From assembly GCA_900114885.1 (NCBI GenBank), contig FOUN01000009.1, forward strand, positions 109,857 to 173,856: a stretch of DNA of 64,000 nt. Reading direction: 5' to 3'. Position 1 is the stretch's first letter, and the number at the start of each line of letters is the position of its first letter. The stretch comes from Psychrobacillus psychrodurans (GTDB lineage: Bacteria; Bacillota; Bacilli; Bacillales_A; Planococcaceae). Shown here piece by piece: positions 55,411 to 64,000 of the stretch. The translations under genes were made by a program, and so were the position numbers. The notes below the pieces were generated by a model. That model searched no databases. It worked only from the letters and a program-made list of their open reading frames with translations, and had not been told where the DNA came from.

Positions 55411-55582
55411 ATCAGCGCTGCGTTAGAAACATTAGGTATCTTAAATACTCATCTTGACCGTTTAATTTACCAAGACTATGAGTGTCTTTTTAAACACACA
55501 TAAATGATCCTTATTATACTTTACCTAACATATATCACGCTTATAAGTAAATAATTCACGTCAAATACTGCTTAGTGCAATT

Positions 55583-56341
55583 TTATCTTTTTTTACAAAC
55601 ATAAATCATCTCATCACTATCTTTACTTAGTAATGATTTATTCCAATCTTCATAGACATGTAAAATATCTAGTCCGTTTTCAAATAGTAACCGCTCCATT
55701 TCTTTAGGATATGTGTATCTTAAACTAATGTTCGTTCTTCTTTCCTTTACAACATTGCCTTTATCCATATATTTTCTGATTGTTGTATAATGCTGTATTT
55801 GTTCTAAAGGATTATAATTACTAATCGTATATACTTTTACTTCTTTATTCTCAATTGTATCTATATATGTTTTCCAATACTCTTCTGTACTTGGTTGGAG
55901 CAATTCTTCCGCCGTTGGAAACCTAATCCCAAATACCAAAATTCCATCTGTTTCTAAATGGCTATGTATAGACCTTAAAACAAGATTTTGTTGTTCATTT
56001 GTATGAAAATGTTGAAAGGAGTTCCCAACCATAAACATAAACGGGCTTTTTTCTTCTAGTTGAAGCACTGTGCAATCTTGAACTAACCATTTAATTTGTA
56101 TTACCAAATTTTCCGCTTTCCTCTTCGCATGTTCAAGCATACCTCTATGTAAATCTACCCCTATCAATTCAAAGCCCTTTTTAGCTAAAGGGATCGTCAT
56201 TCTACCGGTCCCACATGCCAGATCTATAATTGGTCCTCCCTGTTTGATAGCCCATTCTGTAAGTAAATTAAGTTCACTAGTATAGGCATCGTTTTCAATA
56301 TCGTATGAAATTGGATCATTATATTCTTCAAAATTATTCAC
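55583..56341 (-). CDS. Class I SAM-dependent methyltransferase
   Basis: This 252-residue methyltransferase has motif I IIDLACGTGRMTIPLAKKG, motif II VDLHRGMLEHAKRK and FMVGNSFQHF before LETDGILVFGIR. The substrate is unknown; the fold fits small-molecule methyltransferases. It starts at ATG 56341 with only a weak upstream site (GGAGCAG about 9 nt away). It is monocistronic. Confidence 0.88.
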   Translation of the reverse strand: MNNFEEYNDPISYDIENDAYTSELNLLTEWAIKQGGPIIDLACGTGRMTIPLAKKGFELIGVDLHRGMLEHAKRKAENLVIQIKWLVQDCTVLQLEEKSPFMFMVGNSFQHFHTNEQQNLVLRSIHSHLETDGILVFGIRFPTAEELLQPSTEEYWKTYIDTIENKEVKVYTISNYNPLEQIQHYTTIRKYMDKGNVVKERRTNISLRYTYPKEMERLLFENGLDILHVYEDWNKSLLSKDSDEMIYVCKKR

Positions 56342-56555
56342 TTTTATCTGCTCCTTCTTGAGATAGCCATAGCGCTATTTTGCTTCAAAATTTTTATCTT
56401 TCCATGCAATAATAGTATTTAATTCTCCATGCTTTTCTTATATTCTTTAACGAAAAGATCACCTAAAAAATAGGCTAATATACTCCTTGAAAATCACATG
56501 AAATTCTTAAAATGAACTAACACTTTTCACTGACATTTAATAATTCACCACAAGT

Positions 56556-56783
56556 TTACTTGTCTTCTAAATGTTTATTAAAGGCAGTTCCAAAAAAAGA
56601 TATACCAATTATAACCAAAATAATACTTATAATTATCGGAAAATACCCTATCACATCTATAGCATCTGAAAATCTGTCATATCCCCCTTCTCTAGTTGTA
56701 TATATAGCAGCTGCAATCCATGTCATACCAAATAACATGATTCCTGAAAGGATTGCAGTTGCTCCCATTATTGTAAATTTCAT
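56556..56783 (-). CDS. Small two-helix membrane protein
   Basis: This 75-residue protein has two membrane helices (ILSGIMLFGMTWIAAAIY and FPIIISIILVIIGISFFGTA) and a charged loop REGGYDRFSDA. Of two ATGs, the second (56783) has the better spacing after AAAGGGG. Unknown family. Confidence 0.6.
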   Translation of the reverse strand: MKFTIMGATAILSGIMLFGMTWIAAAIYTTREGGYDRFSDAIDVIGYFPIIISIILVIIGISFFGTAFNKHLEDK

Positions 56784-56852
56784 ATACATTCCCCTTTCAT
56801 TTACATCTCACTATATATATTCGCCTCGACGTATAGATTTCCTTTTCCATCC

Positions 56853-56891
56853 AAAAAAAGATACCGTTTTCTTTACTGAAACGGTATCTTA
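56853..56891 (-). terminator. Terminator of the citrate synthase gene
   Basis: AAGATACCGTTT / AAACGGTATCTT stem with a run of T on the minus strand, starting 7 nt from the citA stop. Confidence 0.9.
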
Positions 56892-56897
56892 TAAGTA

Positions 56898-57968
56898 TTA
56901 TTTTATTTGCCCTACGTATATAGACTGTGGACGGAAAATTGTATTGTCTTCCAACTGTTCAATTGCATGGGCTGTCCAACCGACCATTCTAGCGACACTG
57001 AATGTCGGAGTAAACAATTCCGACGGCATGTTAATAGAGCGCATAATAGCTGCCGCATAATACTCTACATTCGTATATAACTTCCTACCTGGTTTATACT
57101 CCGCTAATAACTCGATTATTTCTTTTTCTGCGATTGTTGCAATATCTAGCCATGCATCTTTTCCTTGAAGCTCTATACATTTCTCTCGCAGTATAATTGA
57201 ACGAGGATCCTCTGTTTTGTATATTCGATGACCAAAGCCCATTATCTTTTCTCCGGTTTCTATTTTATTTTTAACAATCGTACGGATTTGTGTAGGATCT
57301 TCGAATTCATTTAACATAGAAATAACACCTGATGGAGCTCCTCCATGTAGTGGTCCTTTCATTGTTCCAATTGCAGAAGTAATCGCTGATGTTAAATCTG
57401 ACTCGGTTGAAATCGTTACACGTGCAGCAAAGGTCGATGCATTGAGACCATGCTCCATTGTAAGTTTCAAGTACGTTTCTAGCGCTTCCACTTGTACATC
57501 ACTTGGAATTTCCCCAGTTAGCATCCATAAATAATTTGCTGTGTAGGAAAGGTTCTTATTCGATTCTATAATAGGAAGTCCTTGCTGGTTTCGATAATGT
57601 CTAGCCACAATCATCGGAAGTGCAGCTGTTAATATGACTGCCTGCTCTTCTATTAATTTTTCTTTAAATGCTGGTTGTGAATATGCAGAAATAGCCGTTC
57701 TCATTGCATCCATTAAAGATATTTCTGCTGGAAGTGCATCAATAATCGCTATTATATGTGCAGGCAATTTTCGACATTGATTCAATTCCAGCTCTTTTTC
57801 AGTATCGCTTTCCCCAGTCCATAAAAAGGCTGCCAATTGTTCAAATGTATTATAAGCAACTAGCTCATCTACTAGTATCCCTCTATATCTTAGTTCCCCA
57901 ACTTCCCCATCCACTGAGGCAATTTTTGTATGAACTGCTACAACATCTTTTAATCCCTTTTGAAACAT
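56898..57968 (-). CDS. citA: Citrate synthase (CitA-like)
   Basis: This 356-residue synthase condenses oxaloacetate and acetyl-CoA (or propionyl-CoA). Catalytic segments are KGPLHGGAPSG and IMGFGHRIYKTEDPR. The short form matches Gram-positive CitA/MmgD. ATG 57968 (MFQKGLKD) follows AAGGAG by 8 nt; a GTG three codons earlier is less likely. The divergent LysR gene reproduces the B. subtilis citA-citR pair. A 2-methylcitrate role cannot be excluded given the propionyl-CoA genes, though methylcitrate dehydratase and lyase are not present here. Confidence 0.9.
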   Translation of the reverse strand: MFQKGLKDVVAVHTKIASVDGEVGELRYRGILVDELVAYNTFEQLAAFLWTGESDTEKELELNQCRKLPAHIIAIIDALPAEISLMDAMRTAISAYSQPAFKEKLIEEQAVILTAALPMIVARHYRNQQGLPIIESNKNLSYTANYLWMLTGEIPSDVQVEALETYLKLTMEHGLNASTFAARVTISTESDLTSAITSAIGTMKGPLHGGAPSGVISMLNEFEDPTQIRTIVKNKIETGEKIMGFGHRIYKTEDPRSIILREKCIELQGKDAWLDIATIAEKEIIELLAEYKPGRKLYTNVEYYAAAIMRSINMPSELFTPTFSVARMVGWTAHAIEQLEDNTIFRPQSIYVGQIK

Positions 57969-58017
57969 ATATACCACTCCTTTTCTTTAGTATAAGAGAA
58001 TAGCTTGATATAATCAT

Positions 58018-58036
58018 ATTAATTATAATTATTAAT
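58018..58036. promoter_or_regulatory. Palindrome between citA and citR
   Basis: ATTAATTATAATTATTAAT, with ATTAAT arms, lies in the 84-nt divergent promoter region. LysR regulators bind such T-N11-A sites; AT-richness weakens the case. Confidence 0.35.
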
Positions 58037-58052
58037 CAAAGGTGATGACTAT

Positions 58053-58934
58053 ATGGAATATCAATGGCTGAAAACTTTTTGTATTGCTGCAGAGACACTT
58101 AACTTTCGAAAGGCATCTGAAAAATTGATGATGTCCCAACCAAGTGTCACCGTTCATATCCGTTTACTAGAGGAACATTTGGGATCCACTCTTTTTGATA
58201 GGCAAAATAATCGAGTAACTTTGTCGGAAGCAGGAAGATACTTTCTACTCGAAGCACAAAAGCTTTTGAACAATACTGAAAGCACAATTCACAAAATGCA
58301 TGCTTTTAAACAAGGATATCGCCGAACTTGGACAATTGCGATTTCACCACTTATGGCTGAGACGATTCTCCCTTATTTTTTACGTTCGTTTATGAAGCTA
58401 CAACCTGACTTGGAAATAACTATTCGTGTGGAGGAATCCTATCTTATCGAAGGTCTGGTAGATTCAGGAGCAGTAAATATCGGCATTTCGGCACTCGACG
58501 CACAAACAAAAGGCGTAGAATCCATTATTATTTATAAGGAACCAATTTTATTCGTTATGCCAGTAGACATTTACGATGAAGAAAGCGGTCCTCCCATTGA
58601 TATTAAGGGGGTTTTGCAGAACAATTATTTGTTTACCCATCATCATCCTGTTTTTTGGGATGATCTTCTTGTGAAACTACATAAGAATATCAGTGGAATT
58701 AGAACAATGAAAGTAACACAGGCCCATATTGCCAAACGGTTTGTTCAAGATGATCTAGGAGTATCCTTTTTGCCACACTCAATCGTTCGCCGTGAGTTAT
58801 TGGAAGGCAAAATAATGCAGCCCCATTTCGATTTATTCGATTTACCTACTGTTTCCACTTTTATCATCTTGAAAAAGAAAGGAGATTTAGAAAAATTATT
58901 TATTGAACAAATTTCGAAGTATTATTTTGGGTGA
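58053..58934 (+). CDS. citR: LysR-family regulator (CitR-like)
   Basis: This is a 293-residue LysR regulator. The winged helix reads FCIAAETLNFRKASEKLMMSQPSVTVHI and LFDRQNNRVTLSEAG; the co-inducer domain follows (residues 90-293). It starts at ATG 58053 behind AAAGGTGATG. B. subtilis CitR represses the divergent citA, and the arrangement here is the same, so repression or control of citrate synthase is expected. Confidence 0.88.
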   Translation: MEYQWLKTFCIAAETLNFRKASEKLMMSQPSVTVHIRLLEEHLGSTLFDRQNNRVTLSEAGRYFLLEAQKLLNNTESTIHKMHAFKQGYRRTWTIAISPLMAETILPYFLRSFMKLQPDLEITIRVEESYLIEGLVDSGAVNIGISALDAQTKGVESIIIYKEPILFVMPVDIYDEESGPPIDIKGVLQNNYLFTHHHPVFWDDLLVKLHKNISGIRTMKVTQAHIAKRFVQDDLGVSFLPHSIVRRELLEGKIMQPHFDLFDLPTVSTFIILKKKGDLEKLFIEQISKYYFG

Positions 58935-58965
58935 TTCCAAATCAATTTTTCGTCAAACCAAACAA

Positions 58966-58996
58966 AAAATCAGCCCCATCTATAGAGGCTGATTTC
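58966..58996. terminator. Terminator after citR
   Basis: AAATCAGCC / GGCTGATTT stem (9 bp) with T-runs mainly on the minus strand. Confidence 0.65.
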
Positions 58997-59025
58997 TGAT
59001 TGTATTTACTTAAGTTGATAAACTA

Positions 59026-59400
<375 letters not shown>

Positions 59401-59521
59401 TCATTTTTAGTACTGAATCAATTAGTGATAAAGTTTCTAGCGGAAGGTTTGGTAGAAGTTTTTTATGAGTACATTCAGAATTTCTTCTACCCACTCTTAG
59501 GGTTAATCATTGTCTCAAATC

Positions 59522-60078
59522 TTATATTCTATTTTTATAGTAAATCAAAAAATCCGTCCATTTATCATTATCAAGTGAAAATTCTTCCCTTACACATTCG
59601 AACATAAAACCAGCTTTTTCAGCTAGTCGGATCGAGGGATAATTATCCGTATTTATATACAATTCTATTCGATGAAAATTTAAAGTTAAAAAGAAAGCTT
59701 CCGTGGCTGCTAATACACTTTCTTACCCATAACCCTTTTTCCAATACTGATTGTGAATCGAGTAGCCCACCATCGCCCATTGGTAATCCATCCGTAAAAT
59801 CGTTATAAGTTCTACTTCCCCACGTTTAATCCATCTTCTTAACGAAATATTCCCAAGTTGTACATTTTATCTTTTCTTGCTGACTCATTGAAACCATTAA
59901 TCCAGTCTACAAACCATTCTTCCGTATAAGCAGACATGCTTGAAGGACGAGCGTCATCATATTTATATTTCGAGGGCATTCTATTATCGAACTGCTTGAA
60001 CCAATCGCTATAATCATCTTTTTTAAAGGGCCGTATAATTAATCTTTCGGTTTCTATAACTAATTCTGAAAAATCCAA
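59522..60078 (-). pseudogene. GNAT acetyltransferase (RimJ/RimL-like), broken
   Basis: The N-terminus (TTG 60078, SD GGTGGAG) reads MDFSELVIETERLIIRPFKK up to about 59850, where a one-base shift moves the frame to RRWIKRGEVELITIL and VGYSIHNQYWKKGYG. A TAA then interrupts the acetyl-CoA loop near 59727, and the frame resumes as ESVLAATEAFF and AGFMFECVREEFSL to a stop at 59522. One frameshift plus one nonsense codon make this a pseudogene. Confidence 0.88.
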
Positions 60079-60591
60079 TTCTCCACCTTCTCACATATTT
60101 CTTATCAGCACTTGACCTTTCAACAATTTACAAAGCAGTATTGGTCATTTTATTTATTTTCATCTTTCAACCACCCTTCTCTATGGTAAATTCAACTAAA
60201 GGTTATTCGACTCCTTCTTATATAAAAGAGTAAACCTAACTTTAAAAAAATATGTATCTCCACTTATTGAAAAACGTACTGGTTATAAAAAATAGCCTAT
60301 TATAGAAATTTATATATCAAAATACCATTATCCATCTAATTGAATTAACTTTCTGGAAATTAGTACATTATTGATTAGCATAAATACGCTCTTTCCTTCT
60401 ATCCATGTAAATTCAAATGGAATTATTTTCTTTTTCAAGGATATCTATAATTATATCTAAATAGTATTTACGGCGAACTATCGTATTCATAAATGAATAT
60501 TAATCTATAAAACTTTATTTTCAATTGTAAATATATACTTTCAAACCGATAGTTAAATGTAGATAAAATTAAATGCAGAGGAGTATTCAAT
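60079..60591. other. Gene-free stretch upstream of the chemoreceptor
   Basis: These 513 AT-rich nt carry no gene that I can support. ATTCATAAATGAAT at 60485-60498 is a palindrome. TAAA at 60528 with ACCGATAG at 60545-60552 resembles a SigD motility promoter but the spacing (13 nt) is short. Confidence 0.4.
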
Positions 60592-62304
60592 TTGAAGTTT
60601 TTAAGAAATTTAAGTATTAGCAAAAAATTATTAATTATTATTATAGCTAGCGCATTAGGGCTGTGCTCAATCGGAGCCCTTGGAATCAGCTATATAAACG
60701 AAATGGCAAAAGGTTCAAATGTTATGTATAAAGATAACCTACTACATCTGAATAAAATAATGCAAATCAGAGTAAATGCCAGAGCGAGTGATGCTTACAC
60801 ACTAGAAGCTCTAGTAACGAAGAACCCTGAAAGAACCAAAGAGTTAAACAATGAAATCTCATCCGCTTGGGAAGAGATTGATTCAATTATCGCTGAAATT
60901 GAAAAAACGGATCTAACGAAAGAGGAAATAAATTTAAATGAGCAATACAAACAGCGTGCACAAGAACTTGCTAACAATAGAGATAAAGTAATGGAGCTTG
61001 CAGCAAGCAATAAAAATGAAGAGGCATATTCTTTGTACATGGGTGCAGTTGAAGAAAATCGAGCTGCTGTTAATGACGTATTGAAAGAAATGCAGAACTA
61101 TAACTTAGAAAATGCAGATTTAATAAATAACGAAAATAACGATAAAAAACAGGTAGTACTAGTTTTTGTTGCTGGTATAGCTATTGTAGTATTACTAATT
61201 TTAGTTACTTTAAGCATAATAATTACCCGTATGATAGTTCGTCCAATTAAAGAAGTTAAGGGTTTACTAATTGAAGCTGAAAATGGAGACTTTACAGGTA
61301 AAGGTAAATATGAATCTAAGGATGAAATTGGAGAACTTACCGCTTCCTATAACAATATGACAAATTCTCTCCAAGCTGTATTCATTACTGTCCAAGACTC
61401 TTCACAACAGGTTGCATCTGCATCTGAACAATTAAGTGCGAGTGCAGAGCAAAATAGCAATGCTAGCGAACACATTACCCTAACTGTCCAAGAACTTGCT
61501 TCGGGATCAGATAAACAGTTGGATACAGTCGAAAATAGTTTTAGAGTTATGAAAGACATTACTAATCACACAAAAACAATTTCCAAACATACAGAGGAAA
61601 TTACAAAAGACGCCCTTCAAGCATCAACACTCTCAACTGAAGGAAATAAGGCTATTCAAAAAGTAAATGAACAAATGAATTCTATTTATGAAAACGTAAA
61701 TAGCTTATCTAAGGCAGTTGGAAACCTCGATGCAAGATCTAATGAAATCAGTCAGATTACTAATGTAATAACAGGAATATCAGCTCAAACTAACTTATTA
61801 GCATTAAATGCTGCTATTGAAGCTGCCAGAGCTGGTGAACATGGCAAAGGATTCGCGGTTGTTGCCGATGAAGTAAGAAAGCTAGCTGAAGAATCCACAA
61901 ATTCTACTGAACAAATTTCGAACCTAATTCAATTAATTCAAAATGATACTAATTTAACATTAAAAACAATGGAAAAAGCAGCTGAAGAAGTACAATCCGG
62001 TCTTAATGTAGTTAGTGTGGCAGGAAGTTCTTTCGAGAAAATTGAACAAGCTGTAAACGGGGTTGTTTCACAAATAGAAGATATTTCAGATTCACTTAAG
62101 AAATTGTCAAATGGAACACTTTCAGTTAACGACTCCATTGAAAATGTAAGTAATGTTGCCCAAGAGACTTCTGCGATTACACAGAATATATCAGCAGCAA
62201 CACAAGAACAACTTGCATCGATGGAAGAAATAACATCATCTTCAATGGCACTTGCCAAACTTGCTGATGATCTACAGGTTATTATCAACCAATTTAAAAT
62301 TTAG
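60592..62304 (+). CDS. Methyl-accepting chemotaxis protein
   Basis: This is a 570-residue chemoreceptor. TM1 covers about residues 13-33, a four-helix-bundle sensor domain lies outside (34-185), TM2 covers 188-210, then a HAMP domain ([13 protein letters not shown]) and a long coiled-coil signalling domain. The hairpin tip has [20 protein letters not shown] and [13 protein letters not shown], the CheA/CheW contact. It starts at TTG 60592 behind AGAGGAG. CheW at 12 kb could be its coupler. The ligand is unknown. Confidence 0.93.
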   Translation: MKFLRNLSISKKLLIIIIASALGLCSIGALGISYINEMAKGSNVMYKDNLLHLNKIMQIRVNARASDAYTLEALVTKNPERTKELNNEISSAWEEIDSIIAEIEKTDLTKEEINLNEQYKQRAQELANNRDKVMELAASNKNEEAYSLYMGAVEENRAAVNDVLKEMQNYNLENADLINNENNDKKQVVLVFVAGIAIVVLLILVTLSIIITRMIVRPIKEVKGLLIEAENGDFTGKGKYESKDEIGELTASYNNMTNSLQAVFITVQDSSQQVASASEQLSASAEQNSNASEHITLTVQELASGSDKQLDTVENSFRVMKDITNHTKTISKHTEEITKDALQASTLSTEGNKAIQKVNEQMNSIYENVNSLSKAVGNLDARSNEISQITNVITGISAQTNLLALNAAIEAARAGEHGKGFAVVADEVRKLAEESTNSTEQISNLIQLIQNDTNLTLKTMEKAAEEVQSGLNVVSVAGSSFEKIEQAVNGVVSQIEDISDSLKKLSNGTLSVNDSIENVSNVAQETSAITQNISAATQEQLASMEEITSSSMALAKLADDLQVIINQFKI

Positions 62305-62598
62305 TGGACTAGTTTTTTAAGAAACTAAATCAATTATAAAATCTCCATGCTAGTTAGATTAACTCTAATTAAATTTCATTTTATTAGAGTTAATCTACAT
62401 TGTTAGCATATAATTAGGACATTTTGGAGTAAAATTAGGTATTGAAATCAAATTGATGCCTCTTCATTCAGTTCCACCAATCGTTTAATCCAGGTTTAAA
62501 TAACACCTTATACCCCCCTCCCCAATCTATTCCCTATTTTTAAACAAGACTTTCAGTACTAAAGTAACGCACCTCGTTAGTGAAAAGGTATTATTTTT
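62305..62598. other. Intergenic, inverted repeat only
   Basis: ACTCTAATTAAATT and AATTTCATTTTATTAGAGT-type text at about 62362-62393 can form a weak hairpin after the chemoreceptor gene. Nothing else is recognised. Confidence 0.35.
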
Positions 62599-62821
62599 CT
62601 ATTCACACCATTTTTTTTCAGGTAATCTAATAAACATTTCTTCTGAGAACTCAATTCCCCAGTCACTCGATACTTCATAAACAAAAGGTGTGGTAATTTT
62701 TTGTACATCTTGTTTGTTATACTTATTTGAAAAAAATCCCAATATAAATTAATCCGTTATTTCCTTCATCCATACTGAGTGGGACTTCTACATTACAACC
62801 TATATAGCTTGCTAAACTCAT
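62599..62821 (-). pseudogene. Frameshifted small gene of unknown family
   Basis: The first frame reads MSLASYIGCNVEVPLSMDEG and NNGLIYIGIFF, then stops. Shifting by one base continues as NKQDVQKITTPFVYEVSS, DWGIEFSEEMFIRLPEKK and WCE to a stop at 62599. The continuous amino-acid character across the shift indicates one broken gene. I recall similar short hypothetical proteins in Bacillus but no function. Confidence 0.65.
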
Positions 62822-63120
62822 ATTTAATCATCTACTTTTCTCTATTCAAGTAAAGTACTCCTTAATTGAATAAGACATATGTAAGAAATCAATCATTTTC
62901 TATCTTAAGTTGCTTAGTTGATTTGTCTTCCATGAGAAATAGTGATTGTACAATTATTTATTTTCTAATCTCGGAAAAGTGCTTTTATTTTATTTTTTTC
63001 AAAACAATTAATTAGTTATCATAATATTTTTGTTGGCAAGATAGTTGTCCATATTATTTCTATTTAACAAGAATAACTTATTAAAGTAAGCTTACTTAAT
63101 TTGTTTAAGGAGTGTGAATT
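62822..63120. other. Intergenic upstream of the YjcZ-type gene
   Basis: About 300 AT-rich nt with no gene seen. A sporulation promoter is expected near the right end; I could not identify one with confidence. Confidence 0.3.
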
Positions 63121-63207
63121 ATGACTACGAGTGGATACGGTTCAACTTTTGTATTAATTGTTGTATTGTTTATTTTATTAATCATTGTTGGAGCATCATT
63201 TAAATAA
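63121..63207 (+). CDS. YjcZ-family sporulation peptide
   Basis: This 28-residue peptide (MTTSGYGSTF followed by VLIVVLFILLIIVGASFK) matches the YjcZ/SscA-type family of tiny hydrophobic sporulation proteins: glycine and tyrosine N-terminus, then VLIVVLFILLIIVGA. It starts at ATG 63121, eight nt after AAGGAG. Single membrane helix. Likely made in the mother cell or forespore and found in spores, by family. Confidence 0.88.
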   Translation: MTTSGYGSTFVLIVVLFILLIIVGASFK

Positions 63208-63236
63208 CTTTTCATAAATATAAGTTGTTATAAATG

Positions 63237-63272
63237 AAAAAGATGCTGATTTATTAATCAGCTTCTTTTTGT
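63237..63272. terminator. Bidirectional terminator
   Basis: AAAAAGATGCTGATT / AATCAGCTTCTTTTT between the YjcZ-type gene and the convergent 93-residue gene. Confidence 0.85.
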
Positions 63273-63535
63273 TGAATTTTCTCTTCATTACTATCGGTAT
63301 ATAAACGCCAAATAAATGTGGCCATCTTTATAAATTTCTCCATATCCAAGTCTAAATCTTCCAAAATACTAAAAAGTGATTCAGATGGTCGAGGATTTTT
63401 TCTAATTTCTGTTGGAATTTCATTCAACATTTCTTGTTGCTTTTCCATTTTCTCGTATAACGCTTCCAATGTTGATACTCGTTTAGCTAATGCATTTAGA
63501 GTTTCATGTTTATTATGTTTACTTTCTTTCTCCAT
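63254..63535 (-). CDS. Small helical cytosolic protein, unknown
   Basis: This 93-residue highly charged protein has a coiled-coil-like N-terminal half (LNALAKRVSTLEALYEKMEK) and a C-terminal helix (MEKFIKMATFIWRLYTDSNE). It has no membrane segment and no cysteine. It starts at ATG 63535 behind GGAGGGTAGA. Family not recognised. Confidence 0.65.
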   Translation of the reverse strand: MEKESKHNKHETLNALAKRVSTLEALYEKMEKQQEMLNEIPTEIRKNPRPSESLFSILEDLDLDMEKFIKMATFIWRLYTDSNEEKIQQKEAD

Positions 63536-63907
63536 TTTCTACCCTCCTTATTTTTTTAATAAACTGTAGTTAAACACCCCCCCTTTGCTTACTAGTGAAT
63601 AGTCAAATAGTGATAGAAATTTGTGAAGATAGAGAATATTCCTTATGATCAGGTGCGTAGAATATGGGTGTCAATTTGAGTTCATGTTACTCATTATATT
63701 TAGAATTTCTCTCACTAACTGTACATATGACCTTACATGTACATAAAAAAGCAAGAAAATTTAATAACATTCTTTGTAGTTCACTATTTCTTATGTAATT
63801 TCTAGGAGAATTGTGTTAAAGACAAAGAGCATAGCCCCTTCTCCTTTTTATATTGCAGTTCTTTAACTATGAACATTTCGCACAACTAAACTGCTTCGTT
63901 AGTTGAA
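63536..63907. other. Intergenic before the intron
   Basis: No gene recognised. Short AT-rich text with AGACAAAGAGCATAGCCCCTT near 63820 and the 5' flank of the intron insertion. Confidence 0.35.
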
Positions 63908-64000
63908 ATCGAGTAGAGGGAAAATAATTTAATTATTTTCGCCCCTCTCACACCACCGTACATACGGTTCCGTATACGGCGGTTCAATTTATATTACAGT
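63908..64000 (-). mobile_element. Group II intron, 3' end (domains V and VI), partial
   Basis: On the minus strand the sequence reads GAACCGCCGTATACGGAACC, then GTATGTACGGTGGTGTGAGAGG, matching the strongly conserved domain V and linker of bacterial (class B-like) group II introns. A hairpin GAGGGGCGAAAATAATT / ATTTTCCCTCTACTC follows as domain VI, and the intron ends in CTCGAT, with the required AT, at 63908. The ribozyme body and any reverse-transcriptase gene lie past the right edge. It is inserted in intergenic DNA. Confidence 0.82.

Noticed and set aside
56560..57060. 166-codon plus-strand frame
   Set aside because: It is antisense to both the small membrane protein and the citrate synthase 3' end and runs through the terminator.
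59425..59607. Plus-strand hydrophobic frame of 60 codons
   Set aside because: Its second half is antisense to the acetyltransferase pseudogene and it lacks a convincing ribosome site.
60528..60552. SigD-type promoter before the chemoreceptor
   Set aside because: The -10-like ACCGATAG is acceptable but the spacer to TAAA is 13 nt rather than about 15, so it is not listed as a feature.

Overview
The window is low-GC DNA with Bacillales-type ribosome binding sites (GGAGG cores, frequent TTG and GTG starts), two T-box leaders, a BirA operator, and sporulation or germination genes (Spo0E-like, GerA/B/C, YjcZ-type peptide). Gene order from the left edge to about 16.8 kb matches the yqj region of Bacillus subtilis (yqjQ, yqjP, proI, rnz, polYB, yqjE, yqjD, yqjC, Prli42, yqiW). 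Content and sequence character suggest an endospore-forming member of the Planococcaceae/Caryophanaceae (Psychrobacillus- or Lysinibacillus-like). The genus is an inference.

Layout. 1-5.2 kb: HAD phosphatase cut by the window edge, Spo0E-like phosphatase, a FadR-boxed yqjP-yqjQ operon, proline T-box and proI, RNase Z. 5.3-11.4 kb: a divergent MurE-like ligase, DNA polymerase IV, and a CobW GTPase/YcgR permease/YcgQ metal cluster. 11.5-21.7 kb: cheW, M20 peptidase, then a propionyl/methylmalonyl-CoA module (carboxyltransferase, epimerase, MeaB, MutB, MutA) with bacilliredoxin BrxB and the 31-residue stressosome anchor Prli42. 21.8-29.5 kb: ZIP metal transporter, a GC-richer PadR/DUF1048/DrrAB-type drug-efflux operon, a second ABC transporter with an 826-residue permease, and a small secreted protein. 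29.9-35.9 kb: S9 peptidase, acetyltransferases, DUF6886, DUF5694 and DinB proteins. 36-42 kb: a gerA-gerB-gerC germinant-receptor operon, an AarF/UbiB kinase and a manganese catalase. 43-48.9 kb: small genes, a broken acetyltransferase and an arsenic operon (arsC, arsB, a 74-residue unknown, a flavoprotein, a cysteine-rich MarR regulator) with a divergent ArsN-like acetyltransferase. 49-58.9 kb: a DoxX-like/DUF4166/YndJ operon, a T-box-controlled methionyl-tRNA synthetase, bioY, a methyltransferase, citrate synthase and its divergent LysR regulator. 59-64 kb: a gene graveyard (glpK and acetyltransferase remnants), a chemoreceptor, a YjcZ-type peptide, and at the right edge the 3' end of a group II intron that continues outside the window.

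The most notable signals are a dispersed palindromic repeat (core TTACACAGGGAC) that repeatedly abuts stop codons; an ars operon that appears to use a cysteine-rich MarR protein with two matching operators instead of ArsR; a DUF6886 gene whose expected start codon is ATA; a MurE paralogue without the usual DNPR-type substrate loop; and a FadR box that overlaps a falsely extended yqjP start. All functional calls come from reading motifs. No searches were run.
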